Shown here one piece after another: positions 1 to 12,600 of a stretch of DNA of 64,000 nucleotides; position 1 is the first letter of the stretch; each line of letters opens with the position of its first letter. Source of the stretch: Neospora caninum Liverpool. Taxonomy: Eukaryota; Apicomplexa; Conoidasida; Eucoccidiorida; Sarcocystidae. The notes below the pieces were generated by a model, which made no database searches, was not told where the DNA came from, and saw only the letters and a list, made by a program, of their open reading frames with translations. The stretch spans positions 589,920 to 653,919 of the forward strand of contig NC_018395.1 of assembly GCF_000208865.1 (NCBI RefSeq), written 5' to 3'. A program made the position numbers and the translations under genes.

Positions 1-2934
1 CCAGCCCAGTGTCATGCGTTATCTCATCCTTCCATCGCTTCTCTGTCGCCTCTTCCTCCCTCTTCTGTCTCTTCTTCTCGAGCTGCTTCCGCACTCTCTC
101 TGGGAGGGGCGAGCTCGAGAGCCCCTCTGCTGGGGAGTGGAGCTCTCCTTACTCTCCCTGTTTCTCCTGTTCTCTTTCCAGAGGAGAAAGGGCGGCGCGA
201 AGAGACGGTCCCGAGCTGCGTCTCCTCTTCGTCTCGGCTCGACTCTGCAAGTCCGCCTGACGAGGAAGACGGCGCTGAAGAGAGGCCAGAAAGCGAAGAA
301 CGCAAGCAGCGAGAACAAGAGACAGGCGAGAGGGAGAGAGAAGAAGCGAGAGAGAACAGGCCAGCGCGGGGCAACGCCGGGTCTCCTGTCTCTTCGGCCC
401 TGGCGTCGGCGTTCTCGCCCCCGAGAAACAGAGAAGAGACAGAAGAGGAACAAGACTTCCCAATCCCAGAAGACAGTGACACAGATCCTGCCGCCACGGA
501 GAAAGAACCGGAGGGCCCCGCCACGCGAGAGGGCGAGTCTCCAGTTCCCAATGGCCAATCCCCGTCTTCACCCATCTTGTCTCCACATCCAGCGCCAGCT
601 TCTTCCGATGCGGCCAATCTTCCCTCTCCTCCCGACAACGCCTCTTCTTCTCTGACTGGAGCCCGTCGACGGCTGGACATGGTCAACGATGCCGAGGCGC
701 GTTTGATGCTCTCAACGCTGATGCACCCGGACGACCAAGAGAGTCGCAGGTTTCTGCAACAAGTCCAGCAGAATTCGGCCGCCGTCGCGTCTGGGATGCC
801 CCAGTCGCATGCGCCTGCTTCGAGCGGCTTCATGGCGTCCGGCGCCTTCTGGAGCGGCGGGGGCTGGGGCAGCGCGCGAAGTCGAGACGGCTCGGACTCA
901 GCTTCGCCGTCTGTCTCTGCGGCGTCTCCGCCCGCCGGCGCCTCGCGGTTTCTGTTTCGGGCCCTGAACTTTGGACTTCCGGGGTTCCGCAGTGCACGCC
1001 AGGAAGAGAAAGGACGAGGCGAAGAGAGTGAGAGAGAGGTCGCGGACGGAAGAGCGCGGCGGCCGTCTGCGAGTGTGAGCGAGGCAACGACCGAGTTTGA
1101 ACGCCTCCTGGAGGCCCAGCAACCCAGCGGCGCGGCCCAGGAGCCGGAGGGGCCGACACGAGAAGCGCCTGCTCGGCTTTCTGGCGCCAACGCGGCAGAG
1201 AGGAAGCCTGGAGAAACAGATGGCGAGGCGTGTAGCAGGGCGCCGCCCGAAAGAGAGAACGGCAGGACAGGTGGAAGCGATCTAGGCCAGCGAGTGGAAA
1301 AAAGGGACAGCGATGCGCCTCGCTCTTCTCCGGGTCTTCCCGCTTCTTCTCCTGTCACACCTAGAGAGAGAAAGGCGCCGCCCAATTCGACTCTGTCTGC
1401 CTCGCCTCCGCTTCCCACTTCTTCCCCGGCGCCTCCCCAAACGCACACATCCTCTACCTCTCTGTCGTCTTCTGTTTCTTCTTCTGGTTCTGCCTCTGCG
1501 CTTGCTTCGCCGTCACCGGCTTCGGGGAAGCCTCGGACGCCGTACAACGTGTTTCTCGACCGGCTGAAGCATCCTTCGTGTTCCGCAGTCGTCGTCTCCG
1601 TGAAGCGGTTTGTGGAGATGTTTCCTGCGAACCTTCCTCGGGCCGAAGCGGCTCGGCGCATCCACCCCTTTCTCTCGCAAGTGCAGGCGGCGCTGCTGAA
1701 GGCGGAAGTGTTTGCGGGCGCCAAGACGGAGAGCGAGCGGCAGCAGGTGATGGAGGGGCTGGAGCGTTTCGTGTTGCAGAAGTTGCATGCGATTCTGTTC
1801 CGCGAGACGGCGGAAGACCGCGAAGAAAACGAGGCACTGCGGAAGAAGCTGCACTGTCTCTCCTGGGTCGAGTTCCGCCACCTGGAAGTCCCTCCGCTGC
1901 CGAACGCCTCGGCTCTCGCGCTGGGGGCGCGCGAAATCGAACGCATGGACAAGATGCGGTGTCCGCGGGATAAGCTGGTTTTGATTCTCAACTGTTGCCG
2001 CGTCATCATCGCCGTGCTCGACTCTGCCAGCAAGGCCGCCGGCAGCTCGACGCCGCCCGCAGCCGACGATCTCCTCCCGCTCCTGATCTACACGCTGATC
2101 CAGGCGAAACCGAACGCTCTCCATTCGCACATCCAGTTCATCTCCTTCTTCCGGCACCCTTCGCGGCTCGTCAGCGAAGAAGCGTACTTTTTCACGCACT
2201 TTTGCTCCGCCGTCGAGTTCGTCAAGATGCTCGGCCAGCCCGGAGTCACTCTGAACGACGTGACCGACGAGGAGTACAGACGCCGGATGACGCAAGCGGA
2301 GGCCGAGTACGAGAGGCGCCGCGAAGCAGAAAGAGAGACGGCGGAGAAAGGGGCGACGAAAGAGGGACACGCACAGAAAATCGATCCGCGGAAAACCCTT
2401 CCACCCGCAGACAGCGTGGAGAATCCACGTGGGGCTTCGCAACGGGGCCGCCTGGGAGCGGAGACAGCTCAGGGACCGGTGAACGCAGACACGGGCGAGA
2501 AATCCGGCGGCGAGGGGTCGACTTCGCTGGATCCTGGGGCGGTCGTCGCTGCCGATTCCAGTGCAGAGGCGGGAGCAAAGAAAGACCCGAAGGAGAAAGA
2601 CGGGCAAGACTTCGCGGGGGCGGCGCCCGCGGCCTTGGCTGCAGCGGCTTCGGCGCTGTCGACTCTTGAGCACCTCTCCTCGTCTTCTTCACCCTTTGTC
2701 CGGGGAAGCTATGGGAGAACCGGAGCGAAGCACAGCGAACTGCTTGAGCTCTGCGGAGACATTCAAAGGCAGCCGCTGTCCTTCCAGGAGGTTTCCAGCG
2801 CAGATCTAAAAGTCGGGCAGATCCCGGCGCTGCTCGAGGAGTACAAGGAGCTCGTAGAGCTGCTGACCAAGGCTGCGTGTCTCCTGCGCGAACTAGGCAG
2901 CGACACGGACGCGAAACACAGCGGAAAGAAATAG
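1..2934 (+). CDS. Rabex-5-like VPS9-domain Rab GTPase exchange factor, 3' part (5' end outside window)
   Basis: Frame 1 is open from the first base to a TAG at 2932-2934, giving at least 977 residues, so the gene starts upstream and the internal start near 577 is not the true one. The first ~510 residues are low-complexity, rich in Ser, Pro, Glu and Arg. At about 1537-1900 comes a helical bundle (NVFLDRLKHPS, later FVLQKLHAILF and LSWVEFRHLEV), then a VPS9 domain at about 1930-2260 (PRDKLVLILNCC, ADDLLPLLIY, SRLVSEEAYFFTHF). The catalytic Asp of the ADD motif (2062-2079) and the Tyr and Thr of YFFTHF (from 2185) match residues known in Rabex-5. The family loads GTP on Rab5 at early endosomes. 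The C-terminal ~70 residues look helical (LLEEYKELVELLTKAACLL). No A20-type zinc finger is visible in this part. Family assignment is firm; specificity for Rab5 is inferred from the Rabex-like layout. Confidence 0.9.
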   Translation, partial: PAQCHALSHPSIASLSPLPPSSVSSSRAASALSLGGASSRAPLLGSGALLTLPVSPVLFPEEKGRREETVPSCVSSSSRLDSASPPDEEDGAEERPESEERKQREQETGEREREEARENRPARGNAGSPVSSALASAFSPPRNREETEEEQDFPIPEDSDTDPAATEKEPEGPATREGESPVPNGQSPSSPILSPHPAPASSDAANLPSPPDNASSSLTGARRRLDMVNDAEARLMLSTLMHPDDQESRRFLQQVQQNSAAVASGMPQSHAPASSGFMASGAFWSGGGWGSARSRDGSDSASPSVSAASPPAGASRFLFRALNFGLPGFRSARQEEKGRGEESEREVADGRARRPSASVSEATTEFERLLEAQQPSGAAQEPEGPTREAPARLSGANAAERKPGETDGEACSRAPPERENGRTGGSDLGQRVEKRDSDAPRSSPGLPASSPVTPRERKAPPNSTLSASPPLPTSSPAPPQTHTSSTSLSSSVSSSGSASALASPSPASGKPRTPYNVFLDRLKHPSCSAVVVSVKRFVEMFPANLPRAEAARRIHPFLSQVQAALLKAEVFAGAKTESERQQVMEGLERFVLQKLHAILFRETAEDREENEALRKKLHCLSWVEFRHLEVPPLPNASALALGAREIERMDKMRCPRDKLVLILNCCRVIIAVLDSASKAAGSSTPPAADDLLPLLIYTLIQAKPNALHSHIQFISFFRHPSRLVSEEAYFFTHFCSAVEFVKMLGQPGVTLNDVTDEEYRRRMTQAEAEYERRREAERETAEKGATKEGHAQKIDPRKTLPPADSVENPRGASQRGRLGAETAQGPVNADTGEKSGGEGSTSLDPGAVVAADSSAEAGAKKDPKEKDGQDFAGAAPAALAAAASALSTLEHLSSSSSPFVRGSYGRTGAKHSELLELCGDIQRQPLSFQEVSSADLKVGQIPALLEEYKELVELLTKAACLLRELGSDTDAKHSGKK

Positions 2935-3045
2935 TCTGGAAAAATCCTCGACCTGGAGACTAGCGAAAATGCGTCCACTTGCACATCGACTTGGACATGA
3001 CGTGTCTCTTGCGCTTTTCTCATCAACGCACATATCTCTCTCCAT

Positions 3046-3071
3046 ACGTATATATATATATATATATATAC
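3046..3071. repeat. (TA)n microsatellite
   Basis: About 11 TA units lie downstream of the VPS9 gene stop, in probable 3' UTR or intergenic DNA. Confidence 0.9.
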
Positions 3072-4466
3072 GGACATACATACAGACGGAGCTACATGCG
3101 GAGGCTATGGGGCTACGTGTCGCGCCTTGTTTTCGCGTTCGGTTCCTTGGCGTCCCTTGTTTCTGGTGCTGCGTTTCGGTTTTCTTTTTCTCCTTTCCTC
3201 CGTGTGTATCGGGATGAAGTCGGCAAATTGGTTTGAGGCGGTTCGCTGACCTCAGAAGGTTCTTTCGTCCGGAGCTCAACGAGGAACGGGAAGCAGGCTG
3301 GCCCTGAGGAGAGAAAGGACATGCCGAGGCAAAGACTCGATTTGTTTTGAGAGAGAAGTGGCGGGCTTGGCATGTGTCGGGCGGGGCTCGAGTCTGTTTC
3401 CTTTTCCTTGGTCTCGTGTCGGCGCGAGAAGAAAGGGAGGGAGAAGAGAGAGCGGGAGTCGAAAGAGAACAAGATCAGCTAGAGGGAAAGCGAGAAGGGA
3501 GAAACACAGGCAGTCGTGGAGGGTTAGGAAGGAGCGAGAGAAGAGAAGAGGCGAAGAAGGTAGAGAATACGGAAGAGAATGAGGTACAAGAAGGGGCATC
3601 CTTGTTGGTGGGGGAACGAGTTTATGGGGATCTTTTTCGTGCTTTGTAGAAGCGAACGTACAGCCTTACTGGACTTTCCAAGGGCACTGGGGTCATGTGC
3701 TCTCCTTGGCGGTTCGGTCCGCCTTTCTCTTCGAGTCTTCTCGCTGCCTCGACTGTCTGAACGTCTTTCAGTCGGCCGTGTCTCGTTCTATCTCACTGTG
3801 TCTCTGCGTGGGGATTCGTGCTTTGACTGGTGTGTCTTATTCTCTCCTGTTTTCCTTTTCTCTCTCCTCTTTCCTTCTCTCTGCAGTCGTGCCTGGGTTG
3901 ACTCTCTGTCTCCGGTCTGGTCAGTGGACCCGCTTGTCGTATTCCTTTTTCTGTTTCGGTGTTTCTCGTTCACCGTCTGCTCTCGTGTCCCTCCATGGCC
4001 TCCTTTTCGCTTCTTTTTGTGGCTTCTCGCCCTCGCTCTGTTTCGCTCGTCGGGTAGCGTAAGGCAACTCAAAATCCCGGTGTCGGCCCGTCACATTGTG
4101 CTTCTGTCTGCGTGGCAAGAAGATAGCCGCACGGCACCGGCTGCTCCAGAGCACCCCCAGGGCCGTGCAACGGTCTCGCTACCTATCACAACCCACTTGT
4201 GTTTGAGACTGGCATGTGAAACTGCGAATCACCCTCGTCAGGGACATCGGCTGCCGCTCGAGGAAAACAAAAGAGAAGGGTGTCGCTTTCCTCACAAAAA
4301 CGGAAAATGCGTCCTGGCGTGAAGTGCCTGCCGCGTTCCGTCCGAAGCTGCAAGGAGAAGGGATCCGGTCCTGGACGATCAGGCGGGCAGAGACAGCCCC
4401 CGAGGCCACAGGAAACAGACACTCGATTCTCACAGTTGCTGTCGAAAGGCCCTGTCGAGAGGCGAG

Positions 4467-4490
4467 TCCCCCCGTAAAAAAAGGGGGGAG
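4467..4490. repeat. Perfect C6/G6 inverted repeat around an A-rich loop
   Basis: Six C are followed by a short GT-A7 spacer and then six G, a simple hairpin-forming palindrome in intergenic DNA. No RNA gene is visible around it, and its function is unknown. Confidence 0.6.
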
Positions 4491-5708
4491 CGATGCGCAG
4501 GACAAATCCGGAAAACCTCACGGAATTCGAGATCGCGAACCGAGGGTTCAAATCGCGCAGGAGGTACACCCCAAAAGATCTTCGCTGTCAGCAAGCGTCG
4601 CTCCCAGGAGGCCTCGAAGCTTTCCCCGCGCGCAGACGCAGGACCGAAAAAAGATCACAAGTGTCCTTCCGCCCGACCCACGAAAGTGACTTCGCAAACT
4701 CCCATCTATCCACGAATATATCTCTACATAAAAGAGAGAATGCACGCATGCATCTAGGTACGAAGAGTTCTGCCAGCACTAGAGATGCGAATATTGGTAT
4801 AGGTAAAAACTACATTTGAATGTGTGGAGTCTGAGATGTGCGAGCGTTAGAGAAGTGATTTGCCAGAGTGTTTCACGTTCTCGACGGCGCTCTTTTCTGT
4901 CAGAATTCTGTGCTCCATACGTGCCTCGCGACTGTGTCAGTAACTAGAAGTAGAAATGCGCTTCCTAGATTCGGCTGTCGTCAGGGTGAGACAGAGGCAA
5001 TCTGAGAGAAAACGGGCTGTATGCGGGACGAAATGAAGCATTCCCTCTCTTGAGGCCCGCGTTCAAAAGACACACACTTCGGCTCGAAGTGCTCTCTCCA
5101 GCGGTGCACAGTAGCGGAGGACAGCTGAGAGCCTGGAGAGGAACTTAACGTTGGCCTTCGGGGGTTAACGAACAAATCCATAAAACGCGCATGCGTACAC
5201 ACACATCAATAAATACCTATGCATGCAAATATACTATATATGTATATATACGAATATATATGTCTTATATAACGTATGCCCATTCACAGGCGTGCATCCA
5301 TCTGCGGAGCGAGAAAGAGCCCGCCTCCTCTGGGTATTCTAACCCCTATTTGCAATGTGCGTATTTACGCCCGTATGGCATGTGCATGCGCTCGTGGGTC
5401 CCATTGTCGAATCTGAAACGCTCGTTTCTTTTCTTCGCGAGTGCATTTGAAGAGCTGTGAGACGCGAGCATCACGTTCAGACAGCAGCTGGTCGAGCGCG
5501 GTTTTCCCCATTCCCGTGAAGCCGCCACAGGTGAAGCGCAGATGCGACCCTCTCTGCTACGAAAAAATCCGCCGGCATATGCTTGGATATTCAAATCTAT
5601 AGAACACACCTATCCATCTACTTTGTGTGTACGCTCAAATGAACGGAAAACAGTTCTCTACGTGTTATCCGCCTATGCCTTTATGCACGCATGCAACCGC
5701 TTGCCAAG

Positions 5709-5710
5709 CA

Positions 5711-5754
<44 letters not shown>
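5709..5754. repeat. (TA)n microsatellite, longest in the window
   Basis: About 22 uninterrupted AT units lie in the convergent intergenic region. It is likely polymorphic between isolates. Confidence 0.92.
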
Positions 5755-5760
<6 letters not shown>

Positions 5761-6421
5761 TCTAAGCATTTTTCAGCGATCTAGCCATGAAAGGGAGGGA
5801 CCCTCCATTTCTCGCTTTTTCTCGCTAGGCGTGACCGTCCAGAGGCCATCTTTATCTCCTCTCGTCATCGCTTTTTCTGTAAAGAAACGCGTTTGCGGTT
5901 TTCCCGCTCTCATTCGATTTCAATTCTTAATTCTTCTCCCGCGTCTGCTTGTTTACCCTTTCTTCCTCGTTTTTTTCAGGTGGGACTTTGGGCCTTCTTC
6001 GTGGTCATTCGGATCGCTTGCGGCGCCTCGGGGTTGATTCTCTTCCTTCCCAGGTTCTCAGGGAAAGGGCGCCGAATGGGGAGCCTGAGCGCGTCTTCGC
6101 GATTCAAGAAAACTCTCGACAGCCGGATGCCGAGCACATCTCGGCACCTGGGAAAAGCTCACATGGACGACTTCAATGCCAGCTCTGGAAGAAACGAGCA
6201 GACGAAAAAGAGACAGAAACGACACGGCCGGGTGGGCCAGGAGTGCGGCGACGAAAAACAGACAAGCAGCCAGTACCAGAGAACGCTGACAGCTTCGTAC
6301 CTACTTAGAGGCTCCGTGCATGCATGCATACATGAAAAATTCGCGGACACAAAGAGGAGAGCCGGCAACGCCCACCTCTGCGATATGCACATCTATCTCT
6401 CTTTCTACACACGTACACGTC

Positions 6422-6447
6422 AATATATATATATATATATATATACC
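6422..6447. repeat. (TA)n microsatellite
   Basis: About 12 TA units lie just downstream of the ChAPs gene stop, probably in its 3' UTR. Confidence 0.88.
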
Positions 6448-6658
6448 GACATACACATGTATATACATCTATGTATATATGTGTATGTTTGCTCACTTGC
6501 ATGATCGGAACTAAACATTTCGAGTCGGCTTCCCCCACGCAGTTTCACTTCGAACTATACATATATATACCTGTGTATATGCGCATATGGAACTCGAGTT
6601 TGGTCTTTTGCAAAGCACATAGACCTGAATTTGACGGAGAAAAGGCCGTCGAAACCGC

Positions 6659-9600
6659 CTACCGATCGACAAGCTTGGCGAGAGCGCCTGAAACCCAGAG
6701 AGGAAGGGAAGGGAAATCTTCGCCGCAGAGACGCTTTAAGTGCTGGCAGGTCACGCAGGCCACGTTGAGTGCGGCCACAGCGGCTTCGCGGCGCACGAAG
6801 AAATGCAACAACTCGCAGCTTGCCTGCCAGTCCACGACAAAAGAAGGGAAAGGAAATGAAACGCGGAAAAGAGGCAGGACAAAAAGAAGGAACGCGAGAA
6901 AAAGAAAAAAGGCAAAAGGAGGGGGAGAGAAAACGAGGCGCCGACGACCAAGCGAGAAACCTAGAGACAGCGTAGCACAACCTCACTCGCGGTCTCCCCT
7001 TAGTCCGGCGAAAAACCGGAAATAAGAAGAGGAGACACAAACCCACCCAGGGACCAGGAGATTGGATAGACATCACGCTTCACTGGTGACCCCGTAACTG
7101 GAGAAAAGGAAACCCTAGCCCACTGGCGTCGCTACCCCTCTTCAGTCACCTGAAAACATAAATATGTAGGCTCGCGCTTTCGAGCCGCAAACAGAACAGT
7201 CACCCGCATTCCATGCACACAGAGATACACGACTCCACAATACGCCACGTACCGAACTCTCGTGCGCCGACACGTAAACAAATATATATACATCTACGTA
7301 TCTAGATATGTATATATATATATATATATATGCATAGAGAAATAGGTACAGAGGCATAGACAGTTAGATACCGATAAATAGAGAAAGGTAGAGACATGGG
7401 GAGACAGACAGAGATGCATAGAAAGGGACATAGATGTCGTGTCTTGTCTTTGTCGAAATTCATTGGAAGAGCAAGTATAGCGGCATCGCCGTTTTCTCTT
7501 CACCTGAGCAAAACAGGCATCTGGACAGCAGCAAGTGCTCAAGAGATTCGAGAGTCACCGAAACTTCCTTACCTTGCAAGAGAGGCCCAGTCGCAGTGCC
7601 AGGCCGTAGGACACGCACATCCCGCGCCAGTCGCCCAGCCGACAACACAGAGAGCCCCTGCACGAAAACGCGACAAGAATTGCATGCAAATAGGCAAAAC
7701 CTGGCGTATCTCTCTCTGGACACGTTCTCGCACACAAAAGCATCGACCTTTCTGGACACCTACGTGCATCTTCTCCATCTTTTTTCGTTTTCTGCCGGCA
7801 AACGCAGGGGAAGAGGGCTGCTGCACACACTCGCACACTGCACGCCGGTCCAGGAAAGAGTCTCTTGGAGTTGCGCACGTGATGGTCGAGCCATTCCCGT
7901 CGCGATCTGCTTTCTCGACGGCTTCCTCCCCAGTATCTTGTTAGAATGCGGCCTCCAAAGCGTCTCTGGCTGAACAGGCGCGTGTGCATCGAGGCACACC
8001 TTTGGCCCTCTGTTTCTTCAGCTCGTCCCGCGCACTTCAACCTTGTTTTCGTTCGCCTCTTTCTTCCCCTTTCGGCAGACGCGTAGACGGGCAGAATGTA
8101 TTGACAAAATAGATGTGCACGAACAGCTGGCCTCCTTCGATTCCTATGCCTTTTCTCTGCATTTTGCGTTTTCTCGTGTGCTGCCGTGCAAGTCTTTCTC
8201 TCCAGTTGCCCTAGCAGTGTTTTCCACACCGTAAGCCCCGTCAGGGACGCCGGTATGCGCCTTGACGGCAAACGTGGAAAAGGAGCGTCTCTTGGTCTCT
8301 CTTCTCTTTTTGTGTCTCTGCGTCGCCTTCTCCGGCTCTCAAGTCACCTCACCTGGTAACTAGAAAACTCCCCGCCTTCTCCACAAGGCTCCGGTTGTTG
8401 GCCTCAGACGCAGTTAACTGGGAGAGGAGACGAAGCTCCTCTTCATGTCCTTGCAACTGCGCGTAGAGATGCGCGTCACTCTCCAGAGCCTGCGCATGTG
8501 CCCAGACAGACGCGTCGAATCGGAAGGAGAGGCGAGGGAAATGGAGACAGAGTGGGGACACGAAAGAAAGCAGAAACCCGAGCAGCCGAGAAAAGGCGAC
8601 GAGAAAGAGGGATTCGTCCTCCTCTTACGCGTTGCATGTGTGACTCAAAGCAGCCTGCTCGTGAAGAAGTGAAGTCGGACGAACCATTTGAGTCCAAGGC
8701 ACGCATGCAGAGAAATGGGTCATGGTGCGCGCGCCTCTTCTTTTCTGTCCCCTTTCCACAGACTCACTTGCATTACTTTCTCCAGCATTTTCGACTGAGG
8801 CCTCAAAAGCGACTCGGGCAGCAGCGGCGCCTGTGCGTCAAGCCACGACCGTAGTGCATTCACCTTTTCTTCTCCGTCTTCTCGAACGTGCTCCGTTGTT
8901 CTCTCGCTCTTCTCTGTCGCCTGCCTTCTCTCTTGAGGCCAGCCGGTTGCTTCCTGGACCGCCTCTCTCGCTTCTTCCTCACTTCTTCGCACGGCGCCCT
9001 CTCCTTCCCCAACAGACGCAGCCGAGGAGACACGTAGAGAGGCAGCCGATAAGTTGGCACGCGAAGCAGAGGAACAAGTTGGGCTGAGAGAAGGGGTTTC
9101 TGGAAGATTCCTTTCTCCGTCCCCGACTGAGTCGAGGCTTCGCGAAGGCTGCGGCAGGCCGCCGTCGTCAGGCCGGCTCGCTGCTTCTCCGAAAGAAGCT
9201 GCAGGAGAGGACGGGTGAGACGGGGATGAAGCGGAAGCGCGGCTACTTCCGTTCCTCATGACAGGCAAATCCACCGCGGCTTGGTCAAAAGAAGCGCGGG
9301 CGGCGCACACCTCACCGTCACACTCTGAGGCTCGAGATGCTCTGTTTTCTGATTCGGCCTCGGCGCCACAACCCGCAGCAGAAGCCCAGCGATCGCCTCG
9401 CAAGTCGTCTCTCTCTCCGTGCTTCCTCGACTCTCCACTGTCGCCATCGCATGCCCCAGCGCGGAAACGCGTCTCCCCTTCAGCGTCGCTCTCTCCTTCC
9501 TCTCTTTCTCTCTCTCCACCTTGTCTTGCATGAGTAGACAGAGGGAAGGGCGAAGGCGTGAGGGCCCAGCTGAGGTGACGCGGAAGCGGTCGCAGAGGGG

Positions 9601-12600
9601 AGAAGAGACGCGAATGGAGAGCGAGAAGAAGGTCCAGGGAAATGTCGCGCTGGATCTTCGACAGGAGCTTGAACGCCTTCCGTTCAAAGTAGTCTAACCG
9701 CCCCCCCTTCGCGGAGTTGAGACTGACAGTCAGCCTCTCGAGAGAAGACGAGGTCGCAAAGCCAGCCATCAGCGGCGCAGACACGCGCAGCTGGCTAGCC
9801 GACCGAGGCGCAAGCGGTCGGCTGAGGGCGGAGTCTTGGCTAGCGAGAGCCGGTCGAGCCTGCTCTCCCGTCGTCAGGGCGCGAACGGCATCCTTCGTGC
9901 CACGTCTTGATCCACGCGAAGGTGAAGGTGAAAACGCAGCAAAAGACGAGAGAGGCGGGTGAGGAGCATCAGCGAGTGGAAGTCGGCTGTCTCCTTTCTC
10001 TCTGGGATGTCTTCCCTCGCATGGAGACGCGGAAGTACGCTGGTCAAAAGAGGGAGACGATGAAGGATGTCCTTCTCGCCCTGGAAAAGCACACAAGTCC
10101 TCACAACCGCCACGTCTCTCTCGCGAAGCGAACGAAGCAGGGCGTTCTCGAGCCTCTCGTTTCCTGTCCGGAGAGTCCCGTGCACCTTCGAGCCAGCGCT
10201 CGTCACCTTCAGAAACTGCAAGTGCAGTCAACGTCCCCGCTGCATGCTCGCCTTCACCTTCCCGCCAGCCTGCGCTCCCAAGCCTTTGGCTCTCACCGCC
10301 CCAACCACCCGCGGGCTTCCGTCTCTCTCCACTGTCTTTTCCGGCGGAAGACCCGGAACCTGCTAGATCCACGCGCTCTTCCTCGTTTCCGCGGCGACTT
10401 CCAAAAGCGACAGGAGACGGACTGACTTGCCTCGGCCGCGCCCCGCCAGACTGAAGAGACTGCCCCGGAGGCTCGCCTTCGCCTCCGCTGCTGGAGTGTC
10501 TCCTCTTCTCGGGGTCTACCTCGTCGAGGTCCGCCCAGAGAAACGTCAGGGCAGACACGTACGCCCCGAGATCGCTGTCGCGGTGCGCGTGCTCTGCCGC
10601 GCCTCCGCCGTTCTCTTCATCGCCTTCTGAGAGCCGCAGCGGGGCCGTCTTGCCCAAGCCGGAGGAATCCGACACCGGGGAAGAAAGAAACCAGAAATCG
10701 TCGTCGCAGGGCGGGAGAAGAAGGTGCGAGAAGCAGCCTGAGCGCTGCTGCGGCGGCTCAGTCGTTTCGTACTGGTGCACGTCAGGAGACATACCCTTGG
10801 TGTAGAGAGGCAGCGACAGAGGCACATAGGGCGCAGCGTTGAGGACGAGGAGAGCACGGGCGTAGTCTCCGCAAAAAACCAGCGCACGCGCCAAAGTCAT
10901 CCAAAACGGAAAAAGAGTCGGCGACAGCGACACTGCATGCTCGGCTGCACGAACGGCCAGGTGGCCCCAGAGCGCCCGAGCTCCAGGGTCCAGTCTCGCG
11001 GGAAGCCGCGGCAGAGACGAAGAGACGGAGAAGCGAGAGAGCGAGGCTGAAGACGGCGAGAAAAAAGGGGTTTCGGGAGCCGCCCGGTTAGGCCAGAGGT
11101 GGGGCGGTGGCAGCCGTGTGGGGTATGTCTCCACATCCTCCCGCCCTGCTTTCTTCCCGCCGTCCCTCCCGTCTCTGTCGCTCTTCCTGCGGTCGCGTTC
11201 GCCACGTGCTTCGCCGCCAGGTTCGCCTGTCTCCTTCCGTTCTTCGTCTCCCTTTGTGAGCAGAACCTTCGCTTGGTACCGCAGGAAGCAGGCCTCCTCA
11301 GGGAAAGACCGAAGACTGCGAATGGCGATGGTCAGCGCGTGCGGCAGCATTTTCCTCCGACTGTAGGCGCGGGCGACGTGCAAGTGAATGAGAGGGGAGA
11401 GCGCATGCAGGGACGAGAGCGTCTCGACGATCTTTGGGAGCGAGGAAAAGGTCCGGAGCACGTGGCGAGCTAGGACTTCGCACAGGGCGTTCGTGCCCTG
11501 GCCGATCGACGGCAGCAGGCCGAGGTCGTCTCCGGAAGCAAAGAAGCGGCTCGCCAGCTCCACGAACTCTCGGCTTCTCCCCGGTTTGTCGAACACGGGA
11601 AACACCACCAGACAGCGAGACGGGTGAATGCGGGGGGGCACTTCCGCCCGCAGCATCGAAGACAGCAGCGCCGTCTCCCACGCAGTGTGCGGCAAGTCTC
11701 GCACGTCGCGCACATGCTGCCGCCGCGCCAGAATAGAAGCCGGCGGCGAGAGCGCGTTCGCAGGCGCCGAAGTCACCGCGGAGGCGTCGCCGATGCTCGA
11801 ATGCCCCGCGAAGCCTGCATGCGGGAGAAGCGGCGGGACGTGCAGCGGCGCGGAAGGGAACGCGTAGCAGAAGACGGTGCCCGAAGCGCCAGGGCCTGGC
11901 AAGGCGCCAGGCAAGGCAGGCGAAGCAAAAGGCGGCGACGCGAACAGGAAGCGCGACTTCGAGCCGGCGCTAGACGGCAGGCGGACTTCCACGCGAAGGT
12001 CCACTTGGTGGAAGACGTCAAAGGTACAGTAGACCCCGCCGAGGATTTGCCACTTGCGGCCGAACCAGCTGAAGCAGGGAAAGGCAAAAAGCACCAGGCG
12101 CGCATGCGAAGTTTCCACGCGAGGACGCACCCCGCCGTCCCGGGTAGGATTTCCCGTACCAAGCCCCGCGCGAAGCGGGTCCGACGCACGGCCAGGAAAA
12201 CCCCCCACCCAAAGCTTGGAGCTCCTGATCTCGGCAGTTCCCAAACGCGAGACGGCAGTTCCCCGCATGGGGCCCTCAGCCGAGGGGCGAGGACGCATAA
12301 AAGTGTCTGTGTCGGTTCTTTCTCCCGCGCGGTCTCCCCGAGAGTGTCGACACACCTATTCCTGCGAAGCACAGCGCCGCCTCTCGACCGACCCAGGGCG
12401 AGAACGCCGAGTCACGAGAAAACGCTTTGCACAAAAAGGCTCCCCGCGTCACTCTCTTATGAATTCGCGGCCCCAGCTCTCAGAGAGTCTTGGAGACGCA
12501 CTGACGCCACGCATGCGTCTGTCTCCTCAGCTGTGTCAGTCTCGCCGAAGAAAAACACGGTGAAGGACTCCCGAATCAGAGAGGGGTGAGGCACATCCTC

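Larger units (their letters stand above)
2935..6658. other. Convergent intergenic region / 3' UTRs
   Basis: This stretch lies between the stop of the VPS9 gene (+) and the stop of the ChAPs gene (-). It is pyrimidine-rich on + at 3700-4060 and carries (TA)n runs and TGCATGC motifs near 4741 and 6319. Open frames here are short, lack conserved-looking composition and overlap one another. A good acceptor-like tract (TTTTTTTCAG) ends near 5979, but the frame after it has no matching upstream exon, so a non-coding transcript or UTR exon is possible. I see no convincing protein gene or RNA gene. Confidence 0.5.

Noticed and set aside
20..2033. 669-codon frame on - antisense to the VPS9 gene
   Set aside because: It is a mirror of the GC-rich coding strand; the + strand carries the conserved VPS9 domain.
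4493..4580. tRNA-like T-loop word (GGTTCAAATC) in intergenic DNA
   Set aside because: The flanking bases do not form a T-stem, and no D or anticodon arm can be folded around it on either strand.
3047..7332. TA-rich runs as possible telomeric or centromeric sequence
   Set aside because: They are short isolated dinucleotide microsatellites; no TTTAGGG-type arrays occur anywhere in the window.
12069..12355. N-terminal extension of the big ChAPs frame (starts near 12298 or 12355)
   Set aside because: A strong acceptor at 12069 and three phase-compatible upstream exons carrying the family's N-terminal motif show this is intron sequence.
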